The notes beneath the pieces are model-generated. The model ran no database searches. It was not told the DNA's origin and saw nothing but the letters and a program-made list of their open reading frames with translations. From Paragordius varius (taxonomy: Eukaryota > Nematomorpha), in contig OZ176053.1 of the NCBI GenBank assembly GCA_964247055.1, forward strand, positions 10,044,001 to 10,108,000: a stretch of DNA of 64,000 bases, given 5' to 3'. The translations under genes were made by a program, and so were the position numbers. How positions within the stretch are numbered: the stretch's first letter is position 1; each line of letters begins with the position of its first letter. Below are positions 12,673-24,400 of the stretch, one piece after another.

Positions 12673-13562
12673 TTCTAGATTATAAAACAGAAATATTAAT
12701 AAAACCTCTCTTCAGCTACCTGTAATATAAATAAGCAATGTTAATATATATATATATATATAAATATATCCAAGCGATGTAATGTTTATAGATAAATTTA
12801 TCCGGTTTGACTCTGTTATAAATGCATTCAGTCTATTCAAAAGTTATCACAAATTCAATTATACAGTTGCAAAATCAATTAAGTTATTCGTTCTTAATTT
12901 AAAAATCATCAAATTATTCAAAAAATTTTTAAAGAACTCAAAAAAATTTCAAAACCTTTTTAGATTGGAATTGGGGTCAATATTGTTAATGTTTTGGATG
13001 TTAAACCATTTTATATTAATTTTAAGGATGTTACATAACCGTTTATGCCCAAAATGTTGAATAACTGAATTATAATCTGACAAATATATCTATTAAATAA
13101 AAAACCATTTTTTTAAACATTGAAAATATGAATATACTCATTTCTATAAGAATGGTTATTCATATTTTAATTTGAAGATTAATAACATGTTTAAAAAGCC
13201 CATATTTTGTTACTTTAGAACAGTCCATTTTTTCTTATTTTTTTAATAATGTGTTATGTCATGGTTTTTTTTACATATTTTATTTTTTATTATTTGGTCT
13301 AAACAGTTTATTTCGCTTAGTTTATCAGAAGAGGTTTATTCTTTTATTAGTTATTAATGAAGTTTAGGAATCTTTCCGAATTAGATATATGGGATTTATT
13401 TGGACAGAAGAATCTGAAAGAAAATCATAGCCATAATATAAGTTATCGAAACATAATTATTTATTTTCGAGAAAACGCTAAAAATTCAAATAACCAATCC
13501 ATGAGAATTTATATTAAGTATATTTTTATGTAATATTTGGTCAAATTCGGAATATGATCTAG

Positions 13563-16500
13563 CAAAACCATTCTTGCACCAATCAATTTTACATATAAAT
13601 CTGAGCAGAAACAAAAATATTTTAGATCCAAAATTTTACAGCGTAAAAAAAGACCATCATAATATATCACCCATCCCATTAACAAATGAAATTATTTTGT
13701 ATAAGAATTTTTACGGCAACGTTTTGGAATGGAAAAATTCTGTTGTTGCAATAACCATATTTCAAAACAAGGTTGTTAATATTGTTTATCAAAAACATCA
13801 AAAAAGTTGGTCTATTAGATAGAGGAAAATATTTGAGTATAGTATTCTTTTTGGTTATTCGTGTCTGAATTTATGCTAACATTTTTCCTAATTACCAATA
13901 ATTTTGAGCAAACATATTAATAAAAAAATATTTTAAAGTAAACTATATGTTATTTTGAATAACTTCTTTATCCAAAAATTTATGTTTCCGTCAAGATTTA
14001 TGGTACAATTTTATATGGAAAAAATTCTTTCAAAATTCGAGCGGTGCAAAATTGCTCATTTACATACGTGGGGTATATGGTTTTGGGTAGGAGCAATGAC
14101 AAAAATAATTTTTCTAGAGATTACATACATGCAAAAAACTTTCATAGTTTAATAAACCTTTCCAAAAGATCTCCACCTAATGATAAAACTAAATGTCAAA
14201 ATGGAAATCCATTCCAAATAATGCTTGGAATATACGTAGATCGTATAGCATTAATTGATCCTGTTATCAATGGTGATGTGGCTTTATTAACACCCTACCT
14301 CATATCGACCTTTAATTTGGTCTCATTGGCATATTTGCATCCGACACTTGGCGTCAAAATTATAATAACCATTGTTCGCATAATATATTTGTCTGGGACT
14401 GAACATCCTTTATTCATTAGGGCTGATAGGTATCTAGATTGGCTCGTTGATTTTAATGAACAATATCCAGATCGAAAGTGGGATTCGGCAATGCTTCTTA
14501 CAGGGTAAGTATTTATTAACATTTGATATTAATCAAGAATGTCCAATTAAGTACATCATTTTTTGACAACTGTTGATAGAATTATACTAAATCTTGCACC
14601 GTTTTGGTAATTTACATAAGGTTTTTATGTGTTAGACTTTTTCAGTTAATAGGTAAATAAAATATACTAACTATTTTATTACCTAACCATATATTTAAAG
14701 CGATTAGTTTATTTTAAATTTAAATAAAGCTGGTTACCAGCAAAATGTTAACCCTTTTGGGCATTTAAGAACAGCATTTGGCCAAGAGCTAGAAATTAAA
14801 AAAATGCACCCCAAATATATTAGTAAACATTATAGATGGCATTTTGAAACCGTTTGTCAAGGGCTATCAGAGAACGAAAAGCGTTTAAATTTTTTAGAAT
14901 TATAGTATTCAAGCGCTTGGTATGGATAAAACTATTATTCCTCGCTAAATGTTAAAATTTAAAATGTATTTTAACATTATTTTTAATAAAATAAAAAGAT
15001 AAAATTGTCTTTGATTTGCAGGCTTGATTTAACGGATGAAGGTAAGGATACCAGCACAGAAGGTCTTGCCTACGTAAATACCATGTGTGAACCGAAAAGT
15101 TGTGGAGTGTCCGAAATATTTCGGCAAGGTTTTTCTGCATATCGTACACTAGTCCATGAACTGGCACACAAGTCAATAATTTGCTATGATATAACCTAAC
15201 TAACTGACTTTTATATATTAATTATCACACAATGTTCTTCCAGATATGTCAAATATTTTATAATTATAGTAAACTCATGTTAAATTTAAGTTGCATACTA
15301 AATAGAATCACGCGAAAACGCCACCATATTTTTATAATTTTTAACTTTACAACATTCTATTTTTTATTAATTATACCCTACCTGAAAACACTTTCAGCTA
15401 TAAATGCATTATTGCCCTTTTATTAAATAGGGCTGGTTGGTACTTAAGTATGTGGACATAATATTTAACATATAAATCTAAAAAAATATATACTTTTTTT
15501 GATTATTCTTGTTGATTATTTTTATTTTTTTCAATGGAAACTAATAGCAGAAATAGGCTTGATTCAACCTTGTTACAATGTCTAAATTATTATCAAAAGT
15601 AAAAATTTAGTTGTTAGGTATAATGCGATACTTAACTAAGTAGACGCAAAAATATTTAAATTTATTTATTTTAGCAAAAAATATTTTGGGCTAAAAAAAA
15701 TAATTAACATGTCAAATAGTGCAATCACAATTAAAATTAAATTGGGTTTATAAAACCTTTAATCTATTTCGATGGTAATTTACAGAAAATTATTTGTTAT
15801 TTCCTAATTACATAATAAATTGCTCTATTAATATTATTATAAATTTATCCATAGTTTAGGTGTGCAACATGATGATGAAAATCCACTAGCAAATCACTAC
15901 GATTGCCTATCGAAAAATTATATAATGCGTGCTATCGAAGGCACACCAAGCCATTTTTGGTCATGGTGCAGTCGGAAATCTTTAGCTCTCACGATACCAC
16001 AATTTAAGTGCATGTGTAAAAGTAACACTTCAATCTTGGGTATGTTTATAAAATAAATAGTATCAGGGTTTGAAGCCCAGGCGAAAAAAATGGAGTCGGA
16101 TCAGGGTAGAGACGTTTAGAACCAGATTGGGACATTTTAGGGTGAGAACGGTGCCTTTCTCCTACCAAAAGTTGGAAAAACCTGGCGTACCAACGGTTTT
16201 TGCTTAAATTGAGGGAGGGTCTGGTAGGTGGTTCTAATTATAGTTCGAAGCCGCTGGAAAAACATTTTATATAATTCTTAATGTTAATACATATTTAACA
16301 ACGAGTTTTTAAATAAAGTTTAGATATTAATATCATAATAGACTCGTTAAGACTTTAACTGTCTTTCAAGAGCACGTTACTTAAACAATTTCGTTTGAAA
16401 AGTTATAGATATAATTATAAAAATAGACGATTTTCACCATTTAATAAATAGGCACAAATTTAGTTATATAAAAACAATATAATACCAAAAATAGCCCACC

Positions 16501-19500
16501 GTTTACTGTAAGCCATGTACGAGATTGTGGTGTAAAATAGGAATAGATAAAAAACGACCCAAAAATCGTAAAAGCATACGTGTAAGCTCATTCAAGTTTA
16601 ATTAATATATATGCACCGATCTTGGTTCCACTTTTTATTCGATACTGGGTAACGTAAAATTAAAAATTTTCGAAAAAAACTTTCCAATTTATCTATGAAG
16701 TGCGGAAAACGTAAAATTTTTTATACAAGAATATTGATCTTAGGTTTTTTTTTGTCAAGCGCCTTTTTAAATCCTGGGTTGCCCTTCCCAATTATTTTCC
16801 CATTTACAACTTGAACCAGCTAGCAATGTTTCAGAAAGTGCATAGACTCATCAATTCAGTAATTTATATTTATTCATTTAAGGATCTTAAGTCACTTTAT
16901 AAACCTACCAAAGCTTGAGTTAAGTCCGACGACACGTAAAAGGGCAGAGCTAGTAATTATATGTACATATTTGTTATGCAAATCTGAAAGATATACTTTA
17001 TTTTTATATCATAACTTTCACCGTTATTTGAATTGTATTATTTTCTATATTTTTTGTGTAATATGTAAATATTATAACCTTTGTTACTTGAAATTTTATT
17101 GTTATAATGCAAATTATGTACAATTAAAATTACTATATATAAACCCTAAAACCAAATTCAACTCATTTCACATTTCTTATATTATCTCCTCATCTTTACA
17201 AGTTAACAACTGGTGGCAATTCATTTTCACATTTCTCTTATTATCTCTTTATCTTACAAGATAACATTGGTAGCCAATTCGAGTACCGAACTAATCTAAC
17301 AAATAACCTAACACAACAGTGGAACCCACCGGGTTCCAAACTCGGATGGTGGGAGAGTCCAAAATGCAACAACCATGACAATGTCAATTGCCATTATCAC
17401 CAACATGTCCAACAAAAATAATGATAATACCAATTATAACAATGGTAATAATTTTAATCGATTACAACAAATCCTCGGACAATTCGCGCAAGGGTTATGG
17501 GAGCGTTCATGGGCCAAGCAAATGTCCCGCCTGGAACCGCAATTGCAAATGCGGAAAACCCAACCACTTCGCTAATGTAGATCAAAAAAACACTGCCAAA
17601 AAAAAATGTTCAACCGCCATTGCACTGAAAGCGAACGGGCTAATAATCTATAGCAACTTTGGAATCATTATCAACAAATGGCTGGGGAGGACTCCCACAT
17701 CATTCAACATTTGATGGATGGGTAAGTAAGATTGGCGCGGACAAGCTTGTAATAAGATTGATCGGTAAGACGCCTACCTCCCCAGGCCGAGCTAAAGCAA
17801 CATCCTCGAAGATTTCAACAATAAGAGGATGTGTCAGTTACAAAAAGGACACAGTTAAGATTCCTTACAGCGCCGATAGTATTTCAGTGCGCCTGGACCA
17901 GTTTAAAAATGGTCTAGGTTGGCGTGAGGCATAGATCCAATGAAACACGTCGACACACATAACATGAGATGTTATCTTTCAAACTAAGATTCGTCGACAC
18001 ACCCACGACACCGGTCACTCAAACAATAGTAATGATAGTGCTCACGACAATAACACTAATATTAATGGTAACATTATTGATAAAATAACAATAGCAATAA
18101 TGACAATATCAATGTAAATCCGCACGAGCGTCGTTACCCCGAGAGAATTTGGCGGAAGCCGGTCCGGTTCTCTTAAGGGGGAAGTGATGTTATGCAAATC
18201 TGAAAGATATACTTTATTTTTATATCATAACTTTCACCGTTATTTGAATTGTATTATTTTCTATATTTTTTGTGTAATATGTAAATATTATAACCTTTGT
18301 TACTTGAAATTTTATTGTTATAATGCAAATTATGTACAACTAAAATTACTATATATAAACCCTAAAACCAAATTCAACTCATTTCACATTTCTTATATTA
18401 TCTCCTCATCTTTACAAGTTAACAACTGGTGGCAATTCATTTTCACATTTCTCTTATTATCTCTTTATCTTAAAAGATAACAATATTATATCGTTTTTAC
18501 AATATAATAGTGGTTCAAACTCGTTCATAACTATTAGAAAATGAGCCAAAGCAACCCAATATTCCAAGAAAAAAGGACGGCGAAGAAATGCGAATTAATA
18601 AAACAATTGAAAGAGAAATGATGGAGACATTACCCGGGTTAATAGTTTCGCTTGATCAACAATGCTACTATATATATGGAATATTGTACTATGCAAGGTT
18701 TATAAATTGTCAAGAATTGCAATGTTTGACCGATCGACCCTATGGTGTAGGGTATTATAGGATAGAACCTATGGAAGGTACTTATTGTGCCGAAAATAAA
18801 TTTTGTATAAATCAAACATGCCAAGAAGGAACTGAAAAAGGTAGATAATATATTTTTTATTTATATTTTTAGAAAGGGGGATTGTTTTGTTATTAATATT
18901 TAAAACATACATAGATTGGCCATTATCCTATAGAACCAAGAAATTTAAATCTATATCCGGCGGATATTCTCCTTGGAAATTAGAGCCAAAAGCAAGAGTG
19001 CCATTGTTGGAGGGTAGTTTAATAAGAGATAATATATCTATTCCTGAAAACAATAACTATAACAAAACCCGTACACAACTTGAAAAGAATTGTGTTAGTT
19101 CGTGTATTAAAGGATCCATATACACATCCATTTGGTTATCAACATGTTCTAACCCCTATCCACAAAATGGTGGAAATGCATGCGCTAATAAAGCTATCAG
19201 GACTTATGTTTCAACGTGTATACCAAGTAAAAAGGTTACATGACTTCCTCTTTTATCGATTTTTTGATAAATTATTGAGTCGAAATTATTATCTTCCAAG
19301 GTAGTTTCTTGGATCGGTTATGCGCACAAGGGTTTTTATAGTACACGAGGAAAATTTGTTACATTTATTAGAATAATTAAATTAATGATAAAAATAAATC
19401 AAATAATATTTAAGTGTATAAAAGAAATAGGTTTATGAAAATATCACACTTTCTAGTATATATGGCTAATGGCGGAATACGGATGTTAACTGCACGCGGT

Positions 19501-21464
19501 CAAGATAACCAAAACTTTTAATTTTACAAAAAAATTAAATGCCGACTGCCCCGATCTTAGTATAATACAGTAAAGATTTGAGGTTCAATGTTTGCAATTA
19601 AAGCTTATTTTTCTCAAAAACTTATTTTCTTTCACAAAATTCAAGATATTGCGCATTAACAAGGTTGCTTACTCTATCCATTCTCACTTTCTAGCACAGT
19701 TTTTTTATGAGAAATAATACGATATTATGGAGGTTCACACATATAAGAGTGTATAAAATGAATTGCGAATCCTTTACATGGTTGAGCTGAGCTCTCATCA
19801 TAATTTTTTGAACTGGTTTTTTAAAGTTGTATATCCAAATATTATATTTGCGAAATATAACATTGCTATATATTTAGGAAGAATGCAAAACTTTAGTAAC
19901 ATACGATGAATACGATGCAAAATTTTGTGAAAATATGGCTCACCTCCATCCTGATTGGAACTTTATCAGTTTGGTTGTTCAAAGAAATATTTCATCATGC
20001 TATTATTCTTGTTTGACTCAAAATAGAAGTTTAGTGCCCCTTTTACGAAAGTTTTATATGGATGGAACTTTGTGCTCAACGGATTACAATGATGGAACTG
20101 ATAAAAAATATTGTATAAATCAAAGATGCAGAATATTACCTGTTATGCCAACCGATTTTAATGAAAATAATCTTTCACCCGAATCAAAATGGCAACTAAA
20201 CACTACCAGGTTTAAAATATTTTAGTGATGGTTTATTAATGTTTTTGATAGTTAGCATTATAATTTCAGAATCCAAATCTTACAAAAATAGAACCGAAAC
20301 CGGACTAGATTGCCTTTTAAAAGTTAATAATGAGACTCAAGTATATGAGTGTAAAATTAACCTAATGAACACAAAAATATGAACAATACTAATATATTTT
20401 AAATATATACTAGCAGTCTCGAAGTACATTTTCGTCATAGTAGATTAATTCTTAAAATTTTATTTATTCTAAAGATTGAAATTCAAATATTAGTAAATTG
20501 TCAATTGTAAGATTTAACTATTTTTTTGGTGATAATAGATATTTAATATAAATTTTGGATAATTTTTAAAAAAAATAAGCATTTAAAAACCACTCTTGGC
20601 GAGCAGAACACAGTTTTGGCAACACTATCTAATACCATGCATGGTAATTGTTGCCAACCCATCGATATCGGCTTCTCAATCTAAAAAACCGGGTTTAATT
20701 TCAGTTTTTCAGTTGTTTTTTTTAAATCCATAAAATGACAAATTTAATTTATTTGAATTGTAATGGACTGAATTGTTTTATTTATTTCCTCTATAAGAGT
20801 ATTTTTAACTAATCAATCAGCACCAACAACATGGCTATAGATGCTAATGTATTAAAATCAATATAAATTTTTAAAATTGTGTGCCGTTACAATTATTTGC
20901 AATAAAAAATTTAAAACTGGCTTTTAACTTTTTTTAACACTTTTTAGTAAACTAACGACAAAAACCCAAATATTTAACAATTCAATTTCCAAATCAACTC
21001 TTGATATCGATTCTACTACAACATGGGAAAATGTAGAAATTAACACTTTAAAATCTACTCAAAACAAAATAACAGTTCAAAGAACAAAAAAGTTAACCAC
21101 TTTTCCGAAAGTAAAGACTAAGAATCGACATTCAACCATGTCCTATTCAACACCCTTATCTTCACCTAAATCATTTTCTGGTAATTTATCTTTAAAATCT
21201 ACATCATTGCAACCAGGCATCAAATTGGCATCTATTTTACTAATCACTTCAATCTTATTGATAATGATAATCTGTTTGATCCTTTGTGTTCAATACTACG
21301 TTTTATTACGCAAAAAGCAGGCATTAGTATCCTCAGAATCAACAATAAACTATGATCAAACTAAAGGAGTTGATGCATATGCGAATGCAAACGATGGATA
21401 TCAATATTATGAACCCTATAATAATTATTATGATATTAATCAAGATACTAAAAAAGCTGGTTAA
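13563..21464 (+). CDS. ADAMTS-like metalloprotease (M12B) with C-terminal membrane anchor
   Basis: Zinc metalloprotease predicted at the cell surface. Phase-consistent exons: about 13563-13771, 13996-14504, 15022-15171, 15855-16039, 18538-18840, 18873-19234, 19878-20209 and 20948-21464. The signal peptide and first prodomain exon were not found. In order: a reprolysin-type prodomain (INLSRNKNILDPKF, then YGTILYGKNSFKIRA); a possible convertase site (SKR, exon 2); a catalytic domain with GLAYVNTMCEP, the zinc site HELAHNLGVQHDD split by an intron, and Met-turn YIMR; an ADAMTS cysteine-rich module starting LPG and containing DQQC; a degenerate thrombospondin type 1 repeat (GGYSPWK, later NPYPQNGG); a second cysteine-rich module; a Ser/Thr-rich stalk; a hydrophobic helix encoded at about 21225-21308; and a short Tyr-rich tail. 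Classical ADAMTS enzymes are secreted without a membrane span, so the anchor is unusual. AATAAA at 21485 may be the polyadenylation signal. Confidence 0.88.
16064..16256. mobile_element. Possible small hAT-like fragment
   Basis: A GC-richer block in the protease intron, bounded by CAGGGTTTGAAGCCC and TTCGAAGCCGCTG, which are roughly complementary at the tips in hAT style. No matching 8 bp duplication was seen, so the call is weak. Confidence 0.35.
16972..18482 (+). mobile_element. Short LTR retrotransposon fossil (non-autonomous), recent
   Basis: Two 295 bp direct repeats (16972-17266 and 18188-18482) start TGTTA and end TAACA. I see about two differences between them, so the insertion looks young. 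Flanking ATATT (16967-16971 and 18483-18487) is a perfect 5 bp target duplication. A purine-rich tract (AAGGGGGAAG) lies just before the right LTR, and a possible primer-binding segment starting TTGGTAGCC follows the left LTR. The internal region of about 920 bp keeps only scraps of coding sequence, including a zinc-knuckle-like fragment (CKCGKPNHFA) as in gag. It has no recognisable pol, so it is a broken, deleted derivative, probably of the gypsy-like group. It sits in an intron of the metalloprotease gene. Confidence 0.88.
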
Positions 21465-24400
21465 TTTTTATCTCTAACGTATATAATAAATTGATAGGCT
21501 ATCTAAATTTTAACAGAAAAAGAAAATTAGATTAACAAATAGCTTTTAACACATTTTATACGTAAATATTGATAATAATTTAAGCGTACCTTCTGTTTAT
21601 AATAAATACCCAAATGTTTAAATAAAAAGTTGTTCCCACTTTTCCATTTATTCTCATATATAATGTTTGGTTCCAAATTTTGGCCTTTCTTTGGTGTATT
21701 TCAATATTTGAATTTCTTAGAATGTACAAAGGGACCCAAAAATTTGATACGTTATCAAGCATAAATATATTCTTAAGCTAGTATTAAAAAAGTTCCACAT
21801 GTATTTTTCGTGTGAGATTTTTTGACAATTAATGAATTAAATATTTATAGATATTCACAAAAAAATAGGATTTAAATAAATGAAAATTATGTCAGAAAAG
21901 TTTTTTTTTAGGAATAGTTAATAAACATTTTAGAATAAAGCTATAAGAGTTTAAATGAATAAAAAATATATATTGGTTAGGCAATACTTTTGGGTTAATA
22001 TTTAACCCTAAAGTAATATCAGACAAAATAACCTGTTCATTATAATTAAATTTGAGAGCTTTATTATTGGACCTTAGAAGAGGGTTGCAAAAAAAATAAT
22101 TTGAGAAATATTCTCATAAAATCTCAGTAAAATTGATATTTTTTAAAAAAATTTCATAAACCTGAATAAGGGGTGTACTAGTAAAAATTGTGTTTCGGTG
22201 TTATATTACCTAGAGTTAGAAATGTATTATATTCTATTCCTATATTCAGACCACCAGGGTTTATGAATTAATGCGGCCCACGAGGCTCTTTGTGAACACT
22301 ATTGCTCTAGAAGTTATAAAATAAGTTATTTTTAACTATAATTTCAAAATACGTAATATATTTATTTTCATAATATTTAATACAAAAAATACCCCATATT
22401 CTTAATATAAAAAATTCACATAAAATATTTTTATTTATTAATTTTAAAGACTAAGTTGGCTTTGAAGCGTTTCAGAAATTCTAGCCATTAACATTCACTT
22501 ATGTGCCTAGGTATTAATTTTTAATGGTTCGATTATAGTCGAGTTATACTAAGCTGCTCGTAAATTCAGTTTCAAAAATCCTATTTTTGGTGCAATCATC
22601 TGGAAACATATGGGACCAATTAATTTTTATAGTCCTTTGTTATTAAATAATGTGTGCGCAGATGGTCCACTTTTTTAGTTGTTTCCTTTTTGGTTGATGG
22701 GGACAAAACTGAAAATGGCTTTAAAGGAGATTAGCACTATATAAAAATGGCGATAAAGCTAATGTTTTTGATTAAACAGATGTATGTTGCACTAATTTGT
22801 GTTGGTAAAGAGGATAACAAAACGAAAATAGGGGTCAGGAATGAAAAACAAACTTATTTTATGTCATTTCTATCTCATATCCAAAAAATTACTTTTACAA
22901 TAGTAGAAAAAATATACTTACAGTATGAGGAAGTATATATTGCCAGAAAGCTTTTTATTATTAAATAGCATTGCAGCAAAGAGTATTATTATTGGCTAGT
23001 AATAGTAAAAAGTGAATAAAATAACTATAAGCCAATAATACTGCCCTTTGTTGTATATGCTATTTGGCAATAAAACTTTCTAGCAATGTATACTTACTCA
23101 TACTGCAATTTGAAAATGTTGGGTTTTAAAATTGAAAAAGTAAAATCATTTTATAGAAAACGTTTTTGGTTTAAAAATTCCTAATATGGTTGCCATTTCG
23201 ATCCCTGGTAACTTTATTTGTAAAACAACAAATATTTTTTCATTAATCTATATCAAAATAAATGTTAATAAATTCTAAAATATTTTGATTTTGGGGTAGA
23301 AAAATTTCAAAAAATCTTCTTAGATCTTATTACCGCAATTATTGGTTGAACATAGGTTTGGCAAAGTTTAAAATGTGCAACGAGAGGGGGAATGTAAGGA
23401 ATCCGTTATAATTAATTAACTTTTCATTATAATCTAGGTAACTATTGATCAAAAAAATAATTTTTAGCCTTTTGCATTGTTAGTTGTTAATTAAATATAC
23501 TTTGTCAATACAATCCAAGTTATAAATAACAAGAGACATTTTTTAATTAAGTAATGAAATTTTCATAAGGAACGTAAAAATGTTATACTAAGTAATGGTT
23601 ATAAATTTTTGTTATTAAATTAATTAAATTTCAACCTAAATTTACACCAAAAAAATATATTTATTAGGTTAATAATAAATGGAAAAAATTAAGCTCCTAG
23701 TAATCGGATTACCAAACCTTTTTCTCATCATTTGACCACTTCAAACTTTTTTATCTTGTTGTTTACTAAAATCTTAAAATAGTTTTTTAAAGCGCTTATA
23801 AGATTATTTTTTAACGACGTAGGAAACAATGCTTAATATTTTTAGGGATTTCAACCATGGCTATATGATTACCTTTAGTGTCATTTATATTGTTTCTATT
23901 TTTGTTCCCTCTTAAACCATCATATAAATTACCTTATCAGAGCAAAAAATCATCATCGCACGCGTTCGAAAAAATTACATGAATATTTTAAATTTTAATT
24001 ATCACATAATAATATAATTTTTAGGAAATGCACCACCGTTCCAAATCCGAGATGATTTATCAACTATTAATACTGATCCATCATAAGATTAAATAACTTT
24101 TTTATTTACGATTTAGAACTTCAGGAAAATTATATCATGTTAAAAATACTAAAAAATAACTAACAAAACATATTATACCAAGTTTTAACATGCAACAAAA
24201 TAAATGAAACACGCTAAAATTATGCTTATTTCTCTTTTGTTAGAGTAAACCTGTATAAACATTTACGTATGAGATAATTTTTTTCTGAACTACTTAAAAT
24301 ATGGATAATTTTTTATTATTATGCCGAGTTGTAATTGACTTTTGTTTCGTTATTTTAACAAAAAATGGAACAACATATATTAAAATGATAATAGGTAAAA

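Larger units (their letters stand above)
10500..13562. other. Intergenic spacer rich in DNA transposons
   Basis: No supported gene. It contains a mariner-like MITE (11086-11344), a partial inverted TTAA-MITE fragment (about 11414-11620), a full TTAA MITE (11632-12206), a hAT-like MITE (12416-12672) and a short TA repeat (about 12749-12763). The N-terminal exon or exons of the downstream metalloprotease should lie at about 12900-13562 but could not be fixed. An open stretch at 13357-13521 looks coding-like, but its only good donor is out of phase with the next exon. Confidence 0.6.

Noticed and set aside
12782-13060. 92-codon ORF as a possible first exon of the metalloprotease
   Set aside because: Its composition is what AT-rich noise gives (Ile/Leu/Lys/Phe), and no donor in it joins the 13563 exon in phase.
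13357-13521. Coding-like stretch as a prodomain exon
   Set aside because: Its good donor leaves phase 2, whereas the next exon's acceptor at 13563 needs phase 1; kept only as a possibility.
17375-17934. ORFs between the two direct repeats
   Set aside because: They are remnants inside the LTR-element fossil, not a host gene.
22747-22968. 73-codon ORF
   Set aside because: It overlaps the hairpin arm and has no splice context or similarity.
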